From contig NZ_FOGE01000039.1 in assembly GCF_900111125.1 (NCBI RefSeq), positions 1-33,168 on the forward strand: a DNA stretch of 33,168 bases. Reading direction: 5' to 3'. A model generated the notes under the pieces. It was not told the DNA's origin, made no database searches, and saw nothing but the letters and a program-made list of their open reading frames with translations. The position numbers were made by a program, and so were the translations under genes. The first letter of the stretch is position 1; every line of letters begins with the position of its first letter. Shown here piece by piece: positions 16,033 to 24,435 of this stretch. Origin of the DNA: Sphingobium sp. YR768 (GTDB taxonomy: Bacteria; Pseudomonadota; Alphaproteobacteria; Sphingomonadales; Sphingomonadaceae).

Positions 16033-17139
16033 GTGAAGCAGCGCGACGATTGGCATCTGACTGACGTACTGGATTATGAGCACGGACGGGGGGATCCGTT
16101 TGCTGCGGCCGTTCGCGCTACGCGAATGCCGATGGTCATCACCGATCCGGCGCAGGATGATAACCCGATCGTTTTTTGTAACGTCGCCTTCCAAGAGCTA
16201 ACGGGCTACGCACGCGAGGAAATCATTGGTCGGAACTGTCGGTTTCTGCAGGGACCTGACACAGACCCCGACGCTGTTGCGAGGGTGCGTCGTGCCATCG
16301 ACCAAGGCCACGATATCGATGTCGATCTGCTAAACTATCGTAAGGACGGCAGCAGATTCTGGAACGCCCTCTATATGTCGCCGGTTCGCGACAAAGACGG
16401 GATCATCCGCTTTTTCTTCGCGTCACAGCTCGATGTCACTGAGAGGGTCGAGGCCCATAATATCATCAACCAGCAAAAGGAACTGGTCGAGCAGGAAGTC
16501 GAGCGGCGCACCGCAGACCTTCGGGCGGCGCTGGAGGCAAAGACCATCCTGCTTCACGAGGTCGATCACCGCGTAAAAAATAATCTAACGATGATCGGCT
16601 CGCTCTTGCGACTGCAAGTCAGGACGATCGAAGATCCGGCAATCATGGCAAAGCTGGATTCCATGCTGGAGCGGGTCGATGCGTTAGCCGTGGTCCATCG
16701 CCAGCTTTACCAGTCTTCCGATATAACGAAGTTTGACATCGGTGCTTTCGCAGAAAGCCTCACGCTCGATGTTGTGGGGGCTAGCGGTCGAGCGGATATA
16801 CAAACCGAAATCGATGCTGGCCCGTTGTTCGTGAACCCTGCGCACGCATCTGCACTCGGCTTGATCCTGAACGAAATCCTGACCAATGCGATCAAGCATG
16901 GGTTCGCAAACGGCCGTTCCGGCACGCTGCGATTGTTGGTCAGCGATGATGACGAGCGCGGCGTCATTCGAATTTGCGACGACGGCCCGGGACTGATTTG
17001 TCAGAAACGCACTAAGAGTATTGGAATGTCTCTTGTGACAAGGCTTGCCCGTCAGGCGAGCGCGGAAGCTGTCTGGAGCGATGGCGCTCCTGGCACCTGC
17101 GTGACTATCACCTTTCCTTACAATGGGACGCCCAAATGA
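16033..17139 (+). CDS. Blue-light LOV-HWE sensor histidine kinase (LovK-like)
   Basis: 368 aa from GTG 16033, preceded by ggagag; a longer frame from 15781 would read through non-conserved sequence. A flavin-binding LOV domain spans about residues 22-140, with the adduct-forming Cys69 in GRNCRFLQ and the flavin-contact motif LLNYRKDGSRFWN. A coiled linker (about 143-170) leads to a HisKA_2/HWE-type domain with LLHEVDHRVKNNL, His179 being the probable phosphoacceptor. The ATPase domain shows NEILTNAIKHG and CDDGPGL. There is no membrane segment, so it is cytoplasmic. Length and architecture match Caulobacter LovK. It overlaps the next gene, a response regulator, by 4 bp (ATGA), as expected for a cognate pair. 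In alphaproteobacteria such kinases often feed the general stress response. Confidence 0.93.
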   Translation: MKQRDDWHLTDVLDYEHGRGDPFAAAVRATRMPMVITDPAQDDNPIVFCNVAFQELTGYAREEIIGRNCRFLQGPDTDPDAVARVRRAIDQGHDIDVDLLNYRKDGSRFWNALYMSPVRDKDGIIRFFFASQLDVTERVEAHNIINQQKELVEQEVERRTADLRAALEAKTILLHEVDHRVKNNLTMIGSLLRLQVRTIEDPAIMAKLDSMLERVDALAVVHRQLYQSSDITKFDIGAFAESLTLDVVGASGRADIQTEIDAGPLFVNPAHASALGLILNEILTNAIKHGFANGRSGTLRLLVSDDDERGVIRICDDGPGLICQKRTKSIGMSLVTRLARQASAEAVWSDGAPGTCVTITFPYNGTPK

Positions 17140-17582
17140 CCGATGCCATGAAGGTTCTCATTGTCGAGGATGAAATGCTGCTCGCCATGGATATAGAAGC
17201 CATAATCGAGGATAGCGGTCATCAGGTGCTGGGCGAGGCGGCCAGTCTGGAAGAGGTGGAAAGGTTGCCGGATTCTCTCGATCCTCAACTGGCTTTTGTA
17301 GATTTGCATCTGGCCAATGGCTCTAATGGTCTCGACGTATGCAAGCTCATCCAGCAGCGGTGGCCTGACGCCTTGGTCGTTTTTGTGACCGCCAATGTCG
17401 CACAAATTCCGGAAGATTTTGTAGGTGCCCATGGGGTGATTGCCAAACCATTCTCCCATGCCGGCGTCGTAAACGCGATCCATTATCTCGCCCAAGGCGT
17501 TTTTGACCCACCCCCTCATTCTCTCAGACCAGCAAGCCTTATTCCGTCCCCACATCTGGAGCTGCGCTGGGCAGTGATGTAG
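17136..17582 (+). CDS. Single-domain response regulator
   Basis: 148 aa. The receiver domain starts at VLIVEDEMLLAMDIEAII (acidic pocket ED), has the phosphoacceptor Asp in LAFVDLHLANGSNG, the switch Thr in VVFVTANV, and Lys in VIAKPFSHAG. No output domain follows; the last 25 residues (PPPHSLRPASLIPSPH) are a Pro-rich tail. It is translationally coupled to the LOV-HWE kinase by an ATGA overlap, so it is the likely phosphotransfer partner, in the manner of LovR. Its stop is 12 bp from the stop of the convergent hybrid kinase and no terminator is visible between them, so read-through antisense transcription is likely. Confidence 0.92.
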   Translation: MTDAMKVLIVEDEMLLAMDIEAIIEDSGHQVLGEAASLEEVERLPDSLDPQLAFVDLHLANGSNGLDVCKLIQQRWPDALVVFVTANVAQIPEDFVGAHGVIAKPFSHAGVVNAIHYLAQGVFDPPPHSLRPASLIPSPHLELRWAVM

Positions 17583-17594
17583 CTCGGTGCCGGC

Positions 17595-20204
17595 TTATTG
17601 AGTAAGAAGGTCTTTGATCCGCGTAGCGAGCGCTTCCATGGCGAACGGCTTGGTGATGACGTGCATCCCTGGCTCTAGATGACCGTGATTCAGCACGGCA
17701 TTCTCGGCATAGCCGGTAATGAACAAAATCTTGATGCCAGGGCGGATCGAGCGCACGGCATCGGCTAGCTGGCGGCCATTCATACCCGGTAGGCCGACAT
17801 CGGTAATGAGAAGATCTATGTGCCGATCCGCCGTCAGCAATTTCAAGGCCGATGGCCCGTCCTCGGCCTCAAGCGCCGTATAGCCAAGGTCGGCAAGGGT
17901 TTCAGACACCAGCAGGCGAATAGAAGGCTCGTCATCGACGATTAGCACAGTTTCACCGCTGTCGGTCCGTGGCGCATCGGCCAACTGGTTGGCGACTGGA
18001 TCATCGATTGCGGCTTGGCTGCTGGCCGGAAGGTAGATGATGACCGACGTGCCGATACCCGGCGTCGAATGTATCCGCACCTGACCGCCGGATTGGCGGG
18101 CAAAGCCATAGATCATGGATAGGCCAAGGCCTGTCCCGCTGCCGATCGGCTTCGTTGTAAAGAATGGGTCGAATGCCTTGGCAATGACATCCGGCGTCAT
18201 GCCGCTGCCGGTGTCACTTACGGAAAGACAAACATAGTGGCCGGGCTCGATGTCGCGTTCGCGCCCAGCCTGAACATCCACTATCCTGTCCTGCGTCTCG
18301 ATCATGATGCGACCGCCATCCGGCATGGCGTCGCGTGCATTGATGCATAGATTGAGCAGGGCATTCTCAAGCTGGCTTGGATCGACCAGCGTCGAGCTTA
18401 AATCTGTGGCCAGCGCGGTTTCTACCAATATCGCCGGTCCTACCGTGCGGCGAACCAATTCCTCCATCCCATATATGAGCGAGTTGGCATCCGTCGCGCG
18501 GGGATCAAGCGTCTGCCGACGGCTGAAAGCGAGCAAACGATGCGTGAGTGCCGCAGCCCGCTGCGTGGCCCCTTGTGCAACGTCGATATAGCGATCGACA
18601 TCGGCGATCCTGCCCTGACCGCGCCGAAGTTTAATCATCTCCAGACTGCCGCTGATCCCGGCCAGCAGATTGTTGAAGTCATGCGCCAAGCCGCCTGTGA
18701 GCTGGCCAACCGCCTCCATCTTCTGGCTCTGATGTAGCGCCTCCTGCGCGATCACCAGTTCTACGGTTCGTTCAGCCACCTGTTGTTCGAGAGAGGAGGC
18801 CAGTTCCGACAGCTCCCGCTCGGCTCGACGCCGCTCGGTCGCATCCCGGGTCCGCTCGGCCACCTCGCGGACGAAGGCAATATCCTCGTCCGTCCAGTGA
18901 CGAGGCATGGCGTTATTGACGAAAATCAGGGCGACAAAACCACCCTGCTCAGTCAGCGGCATATTGATGAATGATTGGGCACTGATCGCCTCAAGTACCG
19001 CCGAAGTATCTGCGGTCCGGCTATCGAGACGGGAATCATCGACGGTCGCCGTATCGCCACGTTTCAGGTCCTCGATGTAAGACCCATGTTCGCGAAACGC
19101 CAAGGTGCCAGCGATGGTGGTAACACCGGGCGCATTCCAGTCTCGCTCAATGGTGATGGTTTCATTGACTGGATCAACGAGACCATAGCCGGCCCGGCTC
19201 ACCGCCAATGTCGTACCCAATATCTCGGCAGCGACGTAGGAAATATCTGCGCTGTGATCGAGGTCGCGGAACAGGTCGTTGAGACGGACCAGCGCCTGTC
19301 GCTTCAACTCGCTTTGCTTAGCGTTTGTGATGTCCATCGAAACCCCGGCAATCCGCACAAGGCGTCCATCGGGATCGAAAAATGGCTGCCCGCGCGAAGA
19401 CAGCCAATGGAGGCTGCCATCAGGCCAGATGATGCGATATTCCTCGTGATAGTCGCGTTGCTGCCCGCTCGCATCCTCCAGGCTGTCAATCGCACGCTGC
19501 CGATCGTCCGGATGGATCGCAGCGATGCGGTCGGCATATGTAAATGGCTGATAAGGATGACGTCCGAAAAGAGATTTGCATTCGTCGGAAGCGGTCAGCG
19601 CCTTGCTTTCGACAGCAAAGCTCCACGTACCGAAGCCGCCAGCCCTTAAAGCCAAGGCGAGTTCGCGCTCCTTCTCCTGCTGGGACCGTAGGCGGCTTGT
19701 CATCTCCGCCATCAACGCCGCATTGTCACGTTCAAGGCCAAACAGGCGTTCTCGTTGGAGCGTCACATCGACCTGACTGGCGAAGAAATACGCCAATTTC
19801 TCATCAGCATCGAAGACTGGCGCCAGCAGCAGCCTGTTCCAGAAAGGGCTTCCGTCCTTGCGATAGTTGAGAATATCGGTCTCTAGCGGCACCACCTGCT
19901 CGACTGCATCATGCAAGGCGCGCTGGGTGGCGGGATCAGTGTCCTTACCTTGAAGGAAACGGCAATTGCGCCCAACAATTTCCTCGCGTGCATAGCCTGT
20001 AAGCTGACAGAATGAATCGTTAGCGAAGACCACCGGATTATCGGGCAGTCTTGGGTTAGTGATGATCATCGGCATGCGCGTCGCGTGAACGGCCGCGACA
20101 AAGGGGTCGGTATGCCGATCCATCCCCGACAACTCGATCGCGATGCGCTGATCGTCGGCAACGCTTTTGCCGGACCGACCGTCCGGGCCATTTCCGTTAG
20201 ACAA
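17595..20204 (-). CDS. LOV-PAS-GAF hybrid sensor histidine kinase
   Basis: 869 aa if started at TTG 20204, chosen because aaggaa lies just upstream; an ATG at 20288 would add 28 residues with poor character. Domains in order: LOV (about 33-155, adduct Cys81 in GRNCRFLQ, DILNYRKDGSPFWN), a coiled helix, a PAS domain (about 185-305, ending RIAGVSMDIT), a GAF domain (about 310-465), a long coiled coil, HisKA with GGLAHDFNNLLAGI, HATPase_c (NLCINARDAMPDGG, VSDTGSGM, GTGLGLSMIYG), and a C-terminal receiver (ETVLIVDDEPS, LLITDVGLPGMNG, KPFAMEAL). It is cytoplasmic. Its LOV domain closely resembles the one at 16033, including the DPF-AAV-ATRMPM approach, so the two sensors likely arose from a shared LOV module. 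Confidence 0.93.
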   Translation of the reverse strand: MSNGNGPDGRSGKSVADDQRIAIELSGMDRHTDPFVAAVHATRMPMIITNPRLPDNPVVFANDSFCQLTGYAREEIVGRNCRFLQGKDTDPATQRALHDAVEQVVPLETDILNYRKDGSPFWNRLLLAPVFDADEKLAYFFASQVDVTLQRERLFGLERDNAALMAEMTSRLRSQQEKERELALALRAGGFGTWSFAVESKALTASDECKSLFGRHPYQPFTYADRIAAIHPDDRQRAIDSLEDASGQQRDYHEEYRIIWPDGSLHWLSSRGQPFFDPDGRLVRIAGVSMDITNAKQSELKRQALVRLNDLFRDLDHSADISYVAAEILGTTLAVSRAGYGLVDPVNETITIERDWNAPGVTTIAGTLAFREHGSYIEDLKRGDTATVDDSRLDSRTADTSAVLEAISAQSFINMPLTEQGGFVALIFVNNAMPRHWTDEDIAFVREVAERTRDATERRRAERELSELASSLEQQVAERTVELVIAQEALHQSQKMEAVGQLTGGLAHDFNNLLAGISGSLEMIKLRRGQGRIADVDRYIDVAQGATQRAAALTHRLLAFSRRQTLDPRATDANSLIYGMEELVRRTVGPAILVETALATDLSSTLVDPSQLENALLNLCINARDAMPDGGRIMIETQDRIVDVQAGRERDIEPGHYVCLSVSDTGSGMTPDVIAKAFDPFFTTKPIGSGTGLGLSMIYGFARQSGGQVRIHSTPGIGTSVIIYLPASSQAAIDDPVANQLADAPRTDSGETVLIVDDEPSIRLLVSETLADLGYTALEAEDGPSALKLLTADRHIDLLITDVGLPGMNGRQLADAVRSIRPGIKILFITGYAENAVLNHGHLEPGMHVITKPFAMEALATRIKDLLTQ

Positions 20205-20559
20205 AGAGATTCCTTGGTATCGAGCCTGCTGATTGGCTCTGACCCATACGACAAATAGCGACAGCGTGCACCCGGATTTTGAGGTCAAACCGAGAACGCG
20301 GACTGGTTCGCATTTGCTGGGAGATTAAGGTGGTGGCGATGAAGATGGGTAGCTTTGGCTGGTAGGCGACCGTCCGGTTAGGAGCCGGAACGCTGGATTA
20401 GCCGATGCTCGCGCGGGTCAGTTGCCGACCAGATATCGCCGTTCCCCTGTAGGAACGCAAACGGCCGAATTTGACATATTCAGACGTTCCTCCAACCTCG
20501 CCATTCGCAGCGCGATCACGAAAGCTGCCTCTGGACTTTGGGGGCGACATCATTTCGCA
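20205..20559. other. Intergenic leader of the LOV hybrid kinase
   Basis: About 355 bp. It holds a short palindrome cgttcc-cctgta-ggaacg near 20440-20456, but no GGAAC/CGTT pair at the 16-17-bp spacing in either direction. No gene seen; the hybrid kinase promoter must lie here but I cannot place it. Confidence 0.4.
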
Positions 20560-22083
20560 TCAGCGGATCAGGAGTAGCGCGCCAGCAATCAAAGCCAGAC
20601 CAGTCACGATGGCAAGGGCTATTCTGTTTCCTGCCTGAGATATGAAAAGTGACGGATCGGAATAGGCTCGCGCCGCCGAGCTGTTTTCTTCCAGGCGCTG
20701 TATGACGGCTCGTAGAAGGCGCGGCGCGTCATCAGTGACTTTCGATATTTCCCACGCCAAGGATGTCAGGATCGGCAGCCAATGCTCCGGAGAGAGCTTT
20801 GCCGCAGCCACTTTGGTCGCGGCGCCTTGCATCGCACTGGAGAGATCAAAACCTGGCGCGATCGCGGTCAACACGCCGTCGATGGTAATCAGCGCCTTAA
20901 AAATGAGCAGCAGATCAGGCGGCATCAGCAGCCCTTGTTCACGCATCAATGGCAGGAAATCCGCTACCATCGCACTGAGGAGAAGGCGGCCGCCGCCATG
21001 GCGCGCCACGAGCCGCTCGGCCGCCTCAACCACCCTTTCGCGCGGAACCTCGCTCCCCGCCGACCAGACCAGTAGAACATCTGCCAGTTGCGCCGGATCT
21101 GCGGACGTAAGCGATTGGGTGAAGGCAATGAATTCCTGCCGCCGGCGCGGCGAGACGTGACCGATCATCCCCATGTCCAGAAGGGCGATGCGATTGCCGG
21201 GCAGGCATAACAGGTTGCCAGGATGCGGATCGCCATGAAACCGTCCGTTGATCAGCACCATATCGAGGACGATCTCCGCACCCAGCGCGGCGATCGCATT
21301 AGGATCGATACCTATGGCAAGCAGCGCTTCAGGATCGCGCGGCGCAATGCCCTCGACATAATCCATCACCAGCAGGGTTTCGCATGACCATTCCCAATGG
21401 ATTTCGGGGACGGCGACCCGGGGCTCATGCGCGAAATCGCTCCGCAGCCGATCGGCATTTCGGCCCTCATTGGTAAAGTCGAGTTCTTCGAGCACCGCCG
21501 CCGTAAGTTGGCGCATCATTGCCACGGGCTGGAACCGCCGCGCCTCTACGCTGACGGCCTCCACAATTTTTGCTGCCTGAGCGATCAGTCGTAGGTCCGC
21601 CTCCATCTTCGGGCGGATGCCAGGCCGCTGGATCTTGAGCACGACCTTGCGCCCGTCATGCAGCGTGGCCCGGTGAACCTGCGCTATAGAGGCGGCGGCG
21701 AGCGGCTCGGGGTCAAAGCTGAGGAACGCGGCCTCAGGGCCCTCTCCCAGCGCAGCTACGACTGCAGGACGTAGGTCTACAAAGGGAAGAGTCGGCGTCT
21801 GGCTATGCAGCTTCTCCAACTCGGCAATCCAATCTGGTGCTAACAAATCGCCGCGCGTCGCCAAAATCTGCCCAAGTTTTATGAAAGTCGGGCCGAGTTC
21901 CTCTAGAGCCAGTCGGGTGCGCGTGGGCTGGGCATTGCTCTGCTGCAGCTTGTCCCCTCCCTCTTCACGCTGTGTTAGCCCAAGCCGTGCCAGGATCGTA
22001 TCGAGGCCAAAGCGCGATGCGATCTGCAAGATTTCGGTTAGGCGAGGACCGTCCCGTCCGGCGAGTATAGGCTTAAACAGCAT
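20560..22083 (-). CDS. UbiB/AarF/ABC1-family atypical kinase
   Basis: 507 aa. The family-defining KxGQ motif is in TFIKLGQILATR (Lys69, Gln72). The alanine-rich loop follows as AAASIAQVH, the ATP lysine in KVVLKIQRPG, then ELDFTNEGRNADRLR, the catalytic loop FHGDPHPGNLL, and the metal-binding DMG in IALLDMGMIG. A C-terminal hydrophobic segment (IALAIVTGLALIAGALLLI) would anchor it in the inner membrane. UbiB proteins support ubiquinone biosynthesis or lipid handling. This one sits outside any ubi cluster and carries a general-stress promoter, so a stress-linked role is more likely than the housekeeping one. A truncated second copy lies at 29893-30085. Confidence 0.93.
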   Translation of the reverse strand: MLFKPILAGRDGPRLTEILQIASRFGLDTILARLGLTQREEGGDKLQQSNAQPTRTRLALEELGPTFIKLGQILATRGDLLAPDWIAELEKLHSQTPTLPFVDLRPAVVAALGEGPEAAFLSFDPEPLAAASIAQVHRATLHDGRKVVLKIQRPGIRPKMEADLRLIAQAAKIVEAVSVEARRFQPVAMMRQLTAAVLEELDFTNEGRNADRLRSDFAHEPRVAVPEIHWEWSCETLLVMDYVEGIAPRDPEALLAIGIDPNAIAALGAEIVLDMVLINGRFHGDPHPGNLLCLPGNRIALLDMGMIGHVSPRRRQEFIAFTQSLTSADPAQLADVLLVWSAGSEVPRERVVEAAERLVARHGGGRLLLSAMVADFLPLMREQGLLMPPDLLLIFKALITIDGVLTAIAPGFDLSSAMQGAATKVAAAKLSPEHWLPILTSLAWEISKVTDDAPRLLRAVIQRLEENSSAARAYSDPSLFISQAGNRIALAIVTGLALIAGALLLIR

Positions 22084-22092
22084 AGCCGGCGA

Positions 22093-22118
22093 AACGGATC
22101 GTCAAGCCCATCTGTTCC
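22093..22118 (-). promoter_or_regulatory. EcfG-type general-stress promoter of the UbiB-like gene
   Basis: On the minus strand: GGAAC (22118-22114), 17 bases, CGTT (22096-22093), a perfect match to the alphaproteobacterial EcfG consensus. CGTT ends only 9 bases before the ATG at 22083, so the transcript should be leaderless or nearly so. The same arrangement is conserved in the duplicate at 30088-30113. Confidence 0.8.
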
Positions 22119-22483
22119 TTTAGAACGGTTATCACGTAATAAGTGGACATATCTGTCTGGCTGCGTCCGCCGCCTAGCGCGGAGTTCGACTAATATGGGC
22201 CGCCTTTATCACTCGTCGTTTCAATCCAAAGCCCCATAAATGGCTTTTTCTTCTGGCACCCGTCACTCACGGCCGCGTCCGCGGACGGCGGCTTTGTCCC
22301 CAGCCTCGGTCATAAGCGGACTGGCCGCTCATAGGCGCGACATTTCCCCAACTGGACGGCTTGAATGTGCGCTAAGCCGCAGCCAATGCTCCATCCCCAC
22401 ATTAAGCGCCCCCATCCTAAATTTCTCCCCGTCTGGTGACGATCACGCCGACCCGTATCTGTCTCGCAACCCTGTCCTGTCTT
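22119..22483. other. Intergenic, no gene seen
   Basis: About 365 bp between the UbiB-like gene and the GGDEF-type gene, both on the minus strand. A weak stem (aaagcc/ggcttt, 22228-22247, followed by Ts on the plus strand) is present but has no plus-strand gene to terminate. No credible ORF. Confidence 0.4.
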
Positions 22484-23434
22484 CTATCCCAATGTCCGGT
22501 TGCCGCCTTGTTCGGCCGCAGCAAGCGCGCTGGATCGCGCTATCTCCAATATGGCTTCCGGCTCTTCGCCCCGACTCGTCACGATTCCCGCCGATGCCGT
22601 GACGGTGCCGATCCATTCGCCGGTCCCTCTAAGTCGCAGGCGACGCGCCGCAAAGGCGGTCAAGGCTTCGTCTGCATGTATGCGGGCGGCCATGGCCGAG
22701 GCATCGGTGACGACGATCAGAAATTCATTCCCGTTCCAGCGGATTAAATCCTCCTTGGGGAATTCCTGTCGCAAGGTCGCGGCGAAGGCGTTTAGCACAT
22801 TATCGCCGACATCTCGTCCAAATCTGGCGTTGATGCTGGCCAAATCGTCAATGACGAACATGATCAGGACATAGCTGTGCCCCTCTTTCAAAAGGGGTTC
22901 GAGAATGCGCCACGCACCCGTCTGGTTCAGCGCCTTGGTCAGTTCGTCCTGACCGAGATCGGCGCGGAGCTGGCTGGGCAGATTGATGGCATTGCGCAAC
23001 ATCACGAATTCGTCGCGCAGTTCGGCGAGTTCAAGTTCTGCCGCAGACAGGCGTGTGACGAGATTGTCCGTATTGATCAGGGAGCGGTCCGGCTGATTTA
23101 CGATCTCGCCGACATCGCGACCGAGCGCTTCGGTCAGATCATGCGCATCGGACGTCAACGTCCCCAGTTTCTGTGTCTGGCGTGCGACGGTGCGTTCCCG
23201 ATGGTCGACCGCGAAGTTGGCATCTTCCGTACCATGACGCTGCATCAGCATCATCATCGCATTCACCGTCAGTCGCAGCCCACCGGATGTCAGATCCTCA
23301 ACGTCGCGCGCCAGTTTGGATGCGGGGTCCATCACATAGCGAAGCGCCACATCGTAATTTTTGACGGATGGATCGAGCCGATGATGTTCCAGAAAATCCA
23401 GAGCGCTTCGCGCTTCTTGGTAATAAGACGTCAT
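22484..23434 (-). CDS. Degenerate GGDEF-domain protein, stress-promoted
   Basis: 316 aa from ATG 23434 (MTSYYQEARSALDF); a TTG at 23449 would add five residues. The N-terminal half (about 1-150) is helical and acidic, with no recognised sensor domain. The C-terminal half is a GGDEF fold: ELTKALNQTGAWRIL, VLIMFVIDDLASINARFGRDVGDNVLNAFA, then RWNGNEFLIVV in place of GG(D/E)EF, and later ASAGIVTSRGEEPEAILEIA. The GG pair is replaced by NG and the acidic third position by N, so diguanylate cyclase activity is unlikely. It may bind nucleotide or a partner instead. A perfect EcfG-type promoter precedes it. Confidence 0.88.
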   Translation of the reverse strand: MTSYYQEARSALDFLEHHRLDPSVKNYDVALRYVMDPASKLARDVEDLTSGGLRLTVNAMMMLMQRHGTEDANFAVDHRERTVARQTQKLGTLTSDAHDLTEALGRDVGEIVNQPDRSLINTDNLVTRLSAAELELAELRDEFVMLRNAINLPSQLRADLGQDELTKALNQTGAWRILEPLLKEGHSYVLIMFVIDDLASINARFGRDVGDNVLNAFAATLRQEFPKEDLIRWNGNEFLIVVTDASAMAARIHADEALTAFAARRLRLRGTGEWIGTVTASAGIVTSRGEEPEAILEIARSSALAAAEQGGNRTLG

Positions 23435-23475
23435 GATGCCCTTTGCCAATCCCTCTTCTCGTCAAACACGCACAT

Positions 23476-23501
23476 AACGCAATAGAAACTAACGGCGTTC
23501 C
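23476..23501 (-). promoter_or_regulatory. EcfG-type general-stress promoter of the GGDEF-type gene
   Basis: On the minus strand: GGAAC (23501-23497), 17 bases, CGTT (23479-23476), a perfect consensus match. It lies about 40 bp upstream of ATG 23434, giving a normal short leader. Confidence 0.8.
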
Positions 23502-23663
23502 GGGTCAACGTCGTTAGGCATGGATGCGGATCGGGCGACGACCGGACCCTTGAGGGTTCAATCGTCGCCCAAAAGGGAGAGCCTAAACTTATGCGCATTT
23601 CAAGGGCTTGAGGACGCTGCGCCCATTTTCGGCGAGGATAGGTGCTGGGAGAGCTAGCCGCTC

Positions 23664-23794
23664 CTATGCCGTCGCCCAGGCCCTTTCGCCATAATAAGCG
23701 CTCTCGTCCAATATTCCCTCGCGCTTCGCGACGATCACGCCGTCCAGCACCTGTCCCGCGATGTTGACGGCGGTGCGGCCTATGTCAAGGATGC
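23664..23794 (-). pseudogene. Dicarboxylate/amino-acid:cation symporter C-terminal remnant
   Basis: The last 43 codons read GILDIGRTAVNIAGQVLDGVIVAKREGILDES to the stop at 23664. This matches the end of the DctA/GltP symporter family, whose last helix carries DxxRTxxNVxGD and IVAKxEGxLD. Everything upstream is missing. Its broken edge coincides with the start of the plus-strand gene at 23791, which marks a recombination junction. Confidence 0.6.
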
Positions 23795-24087
23795 CTACCG
23801 ACCTGTTCGAAGCGGTAATCCACAATTTTGGTATCGAGGTGCGATGCATATGCGGCCATGCGGTGGTGTTCGCTGCCAACGGGCTGTGGTGGAGCTTTTA
23901 TGTAAAGCGCTGGCCCTATCGGTTTTCGGAGGCACGGCGGCGTTTCTGCTGCACTCGGTGTGCGCGGTCATTCGGCCAGCGGGTGAGACCCGATTATTTG
24001 GACGCCACTTCGCTGACGCCGACGATCATCCTGCCGATGCCCGACGAGCGCGAATGGAAGCGGATGATACAGAGTATGCGCGGGTAA
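23791..24087 (+). CDS. Small putative zinc-ribbon protein
   Basis: 98 aa from ATG 23791 (MPTDLFEAVIHNFGIEVRCICGHAV). In-frame starts at 23761 and 23782 lie in the symporter remnant and are less likely. A CxC pair (RCICGH) and a later CCTRCARSFGQR pair, about 35 residues apart, could ligate zinc. The middle is aromatic and basic (GLWWSFYVKRWPYRF). The C-terminus (PDEREWKRMIQSMRG) is hydrophilic. Similar short Cys-containing proteins are common in sphingomonads and have no known function. It lies 25 bp upstream of the YozE-like gene on the same strand, so the two are probably co-transcribed and end at the terminator at 24396. Confidence 0.65.
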   Translation: MPTDLFEAVIHNFGIEVRCICGHAVVFAANGLWWSFYVKRWPYRFSEARRRFCCTRCARSFGQRVRPDYLDATSLTPTIILPMPDEREWKRMIQSMRG

Positions 24088-24112
24088 AAGACCGTAGCTT
24101 GAGGAGAGGTTT

Positions 24113-24337
24113 GTGGAAACGAACGAAAAAGGTGAAGGCTTTGGGGGCTGGCTGCTTATGCAGGTTGGACGTGACGGCTGGATCGGGACGCTCGCCAAAC
24201 AGGCGAAGGGCGACCCTACATTCCGGAAGGGGGCAACGCCGGAAGATCTACGAAAACGTCTCCAGAGTGCAGGGGCAGAAGGCGACAGCTTCGAAGCGCT
24301 GGATGATGCTGAGGCAGAATGGCGGAACCATGCCTGA
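24113..24337 (+). CDS. YozE/SAM-like small protein
   Basis: 74 aa from GTG 24113 with a strong gaggagagg ribosome site. The sequence GFGGWLLMQVGRDGWIGTLAKQAKGDPTF, then TPEDLRKRLQSAGAEGDSFEALDDAEAEW, fits the YozE_SAM-like family: a four-helix fold with a conserved FxxWLLxQ opening and an ALDDAExxW end. Function is unknown; members are often on plasmids or mobile DNA. It is second in a two-gene unit with the zinc-ribbon-like gene and is followed by a rho-independent terminator. Confidence 0.75.
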   Translation: METNEKGEGFGGWLLMQVGRDGWIGTLAKQAKGDPTFRKGATPEDLRKRLQSAGAEGDSFEALDDAEAEWRNHA

Positions 24338-24395
24338 TCTACGGCGTATGAGAAAACGGGAACACGGCATCTCGTTCCCGAGTGGATAAGGACAC

Positions 24396-24431
24396 TGCCC
24401 CGCCTTCGACCCTAGGGCGGGGCACTTTTTT
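24396..24431 (+). terminator. Rho-independent terminator after the YozE-like gene
   Basis: Stem tgccccgcc (24396-24404) pairs with ggcggggca (24416-24424) around an 11-base loop, followed by c and six Ts. It ends the 23791-24337 transcription unit. Confidence 0.88.
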
Positions 24432-24435
24432 GTAT

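Noticed and set aside
22228..22249. Hairpin aaagcc/ggcttt followed by Ts
   Set aside because: Only six pairs, and no plus-strand gene precedes it.
24357..24381. Palindrome cgggaac/gttcccg and a minus-strand GGAAC-N15-CGTT
   Set aside because: The spacing of 15 is outside the 16-17 rule and it lies downstream of genes, beside a terminator; probably just an mRNA-end hairpin.
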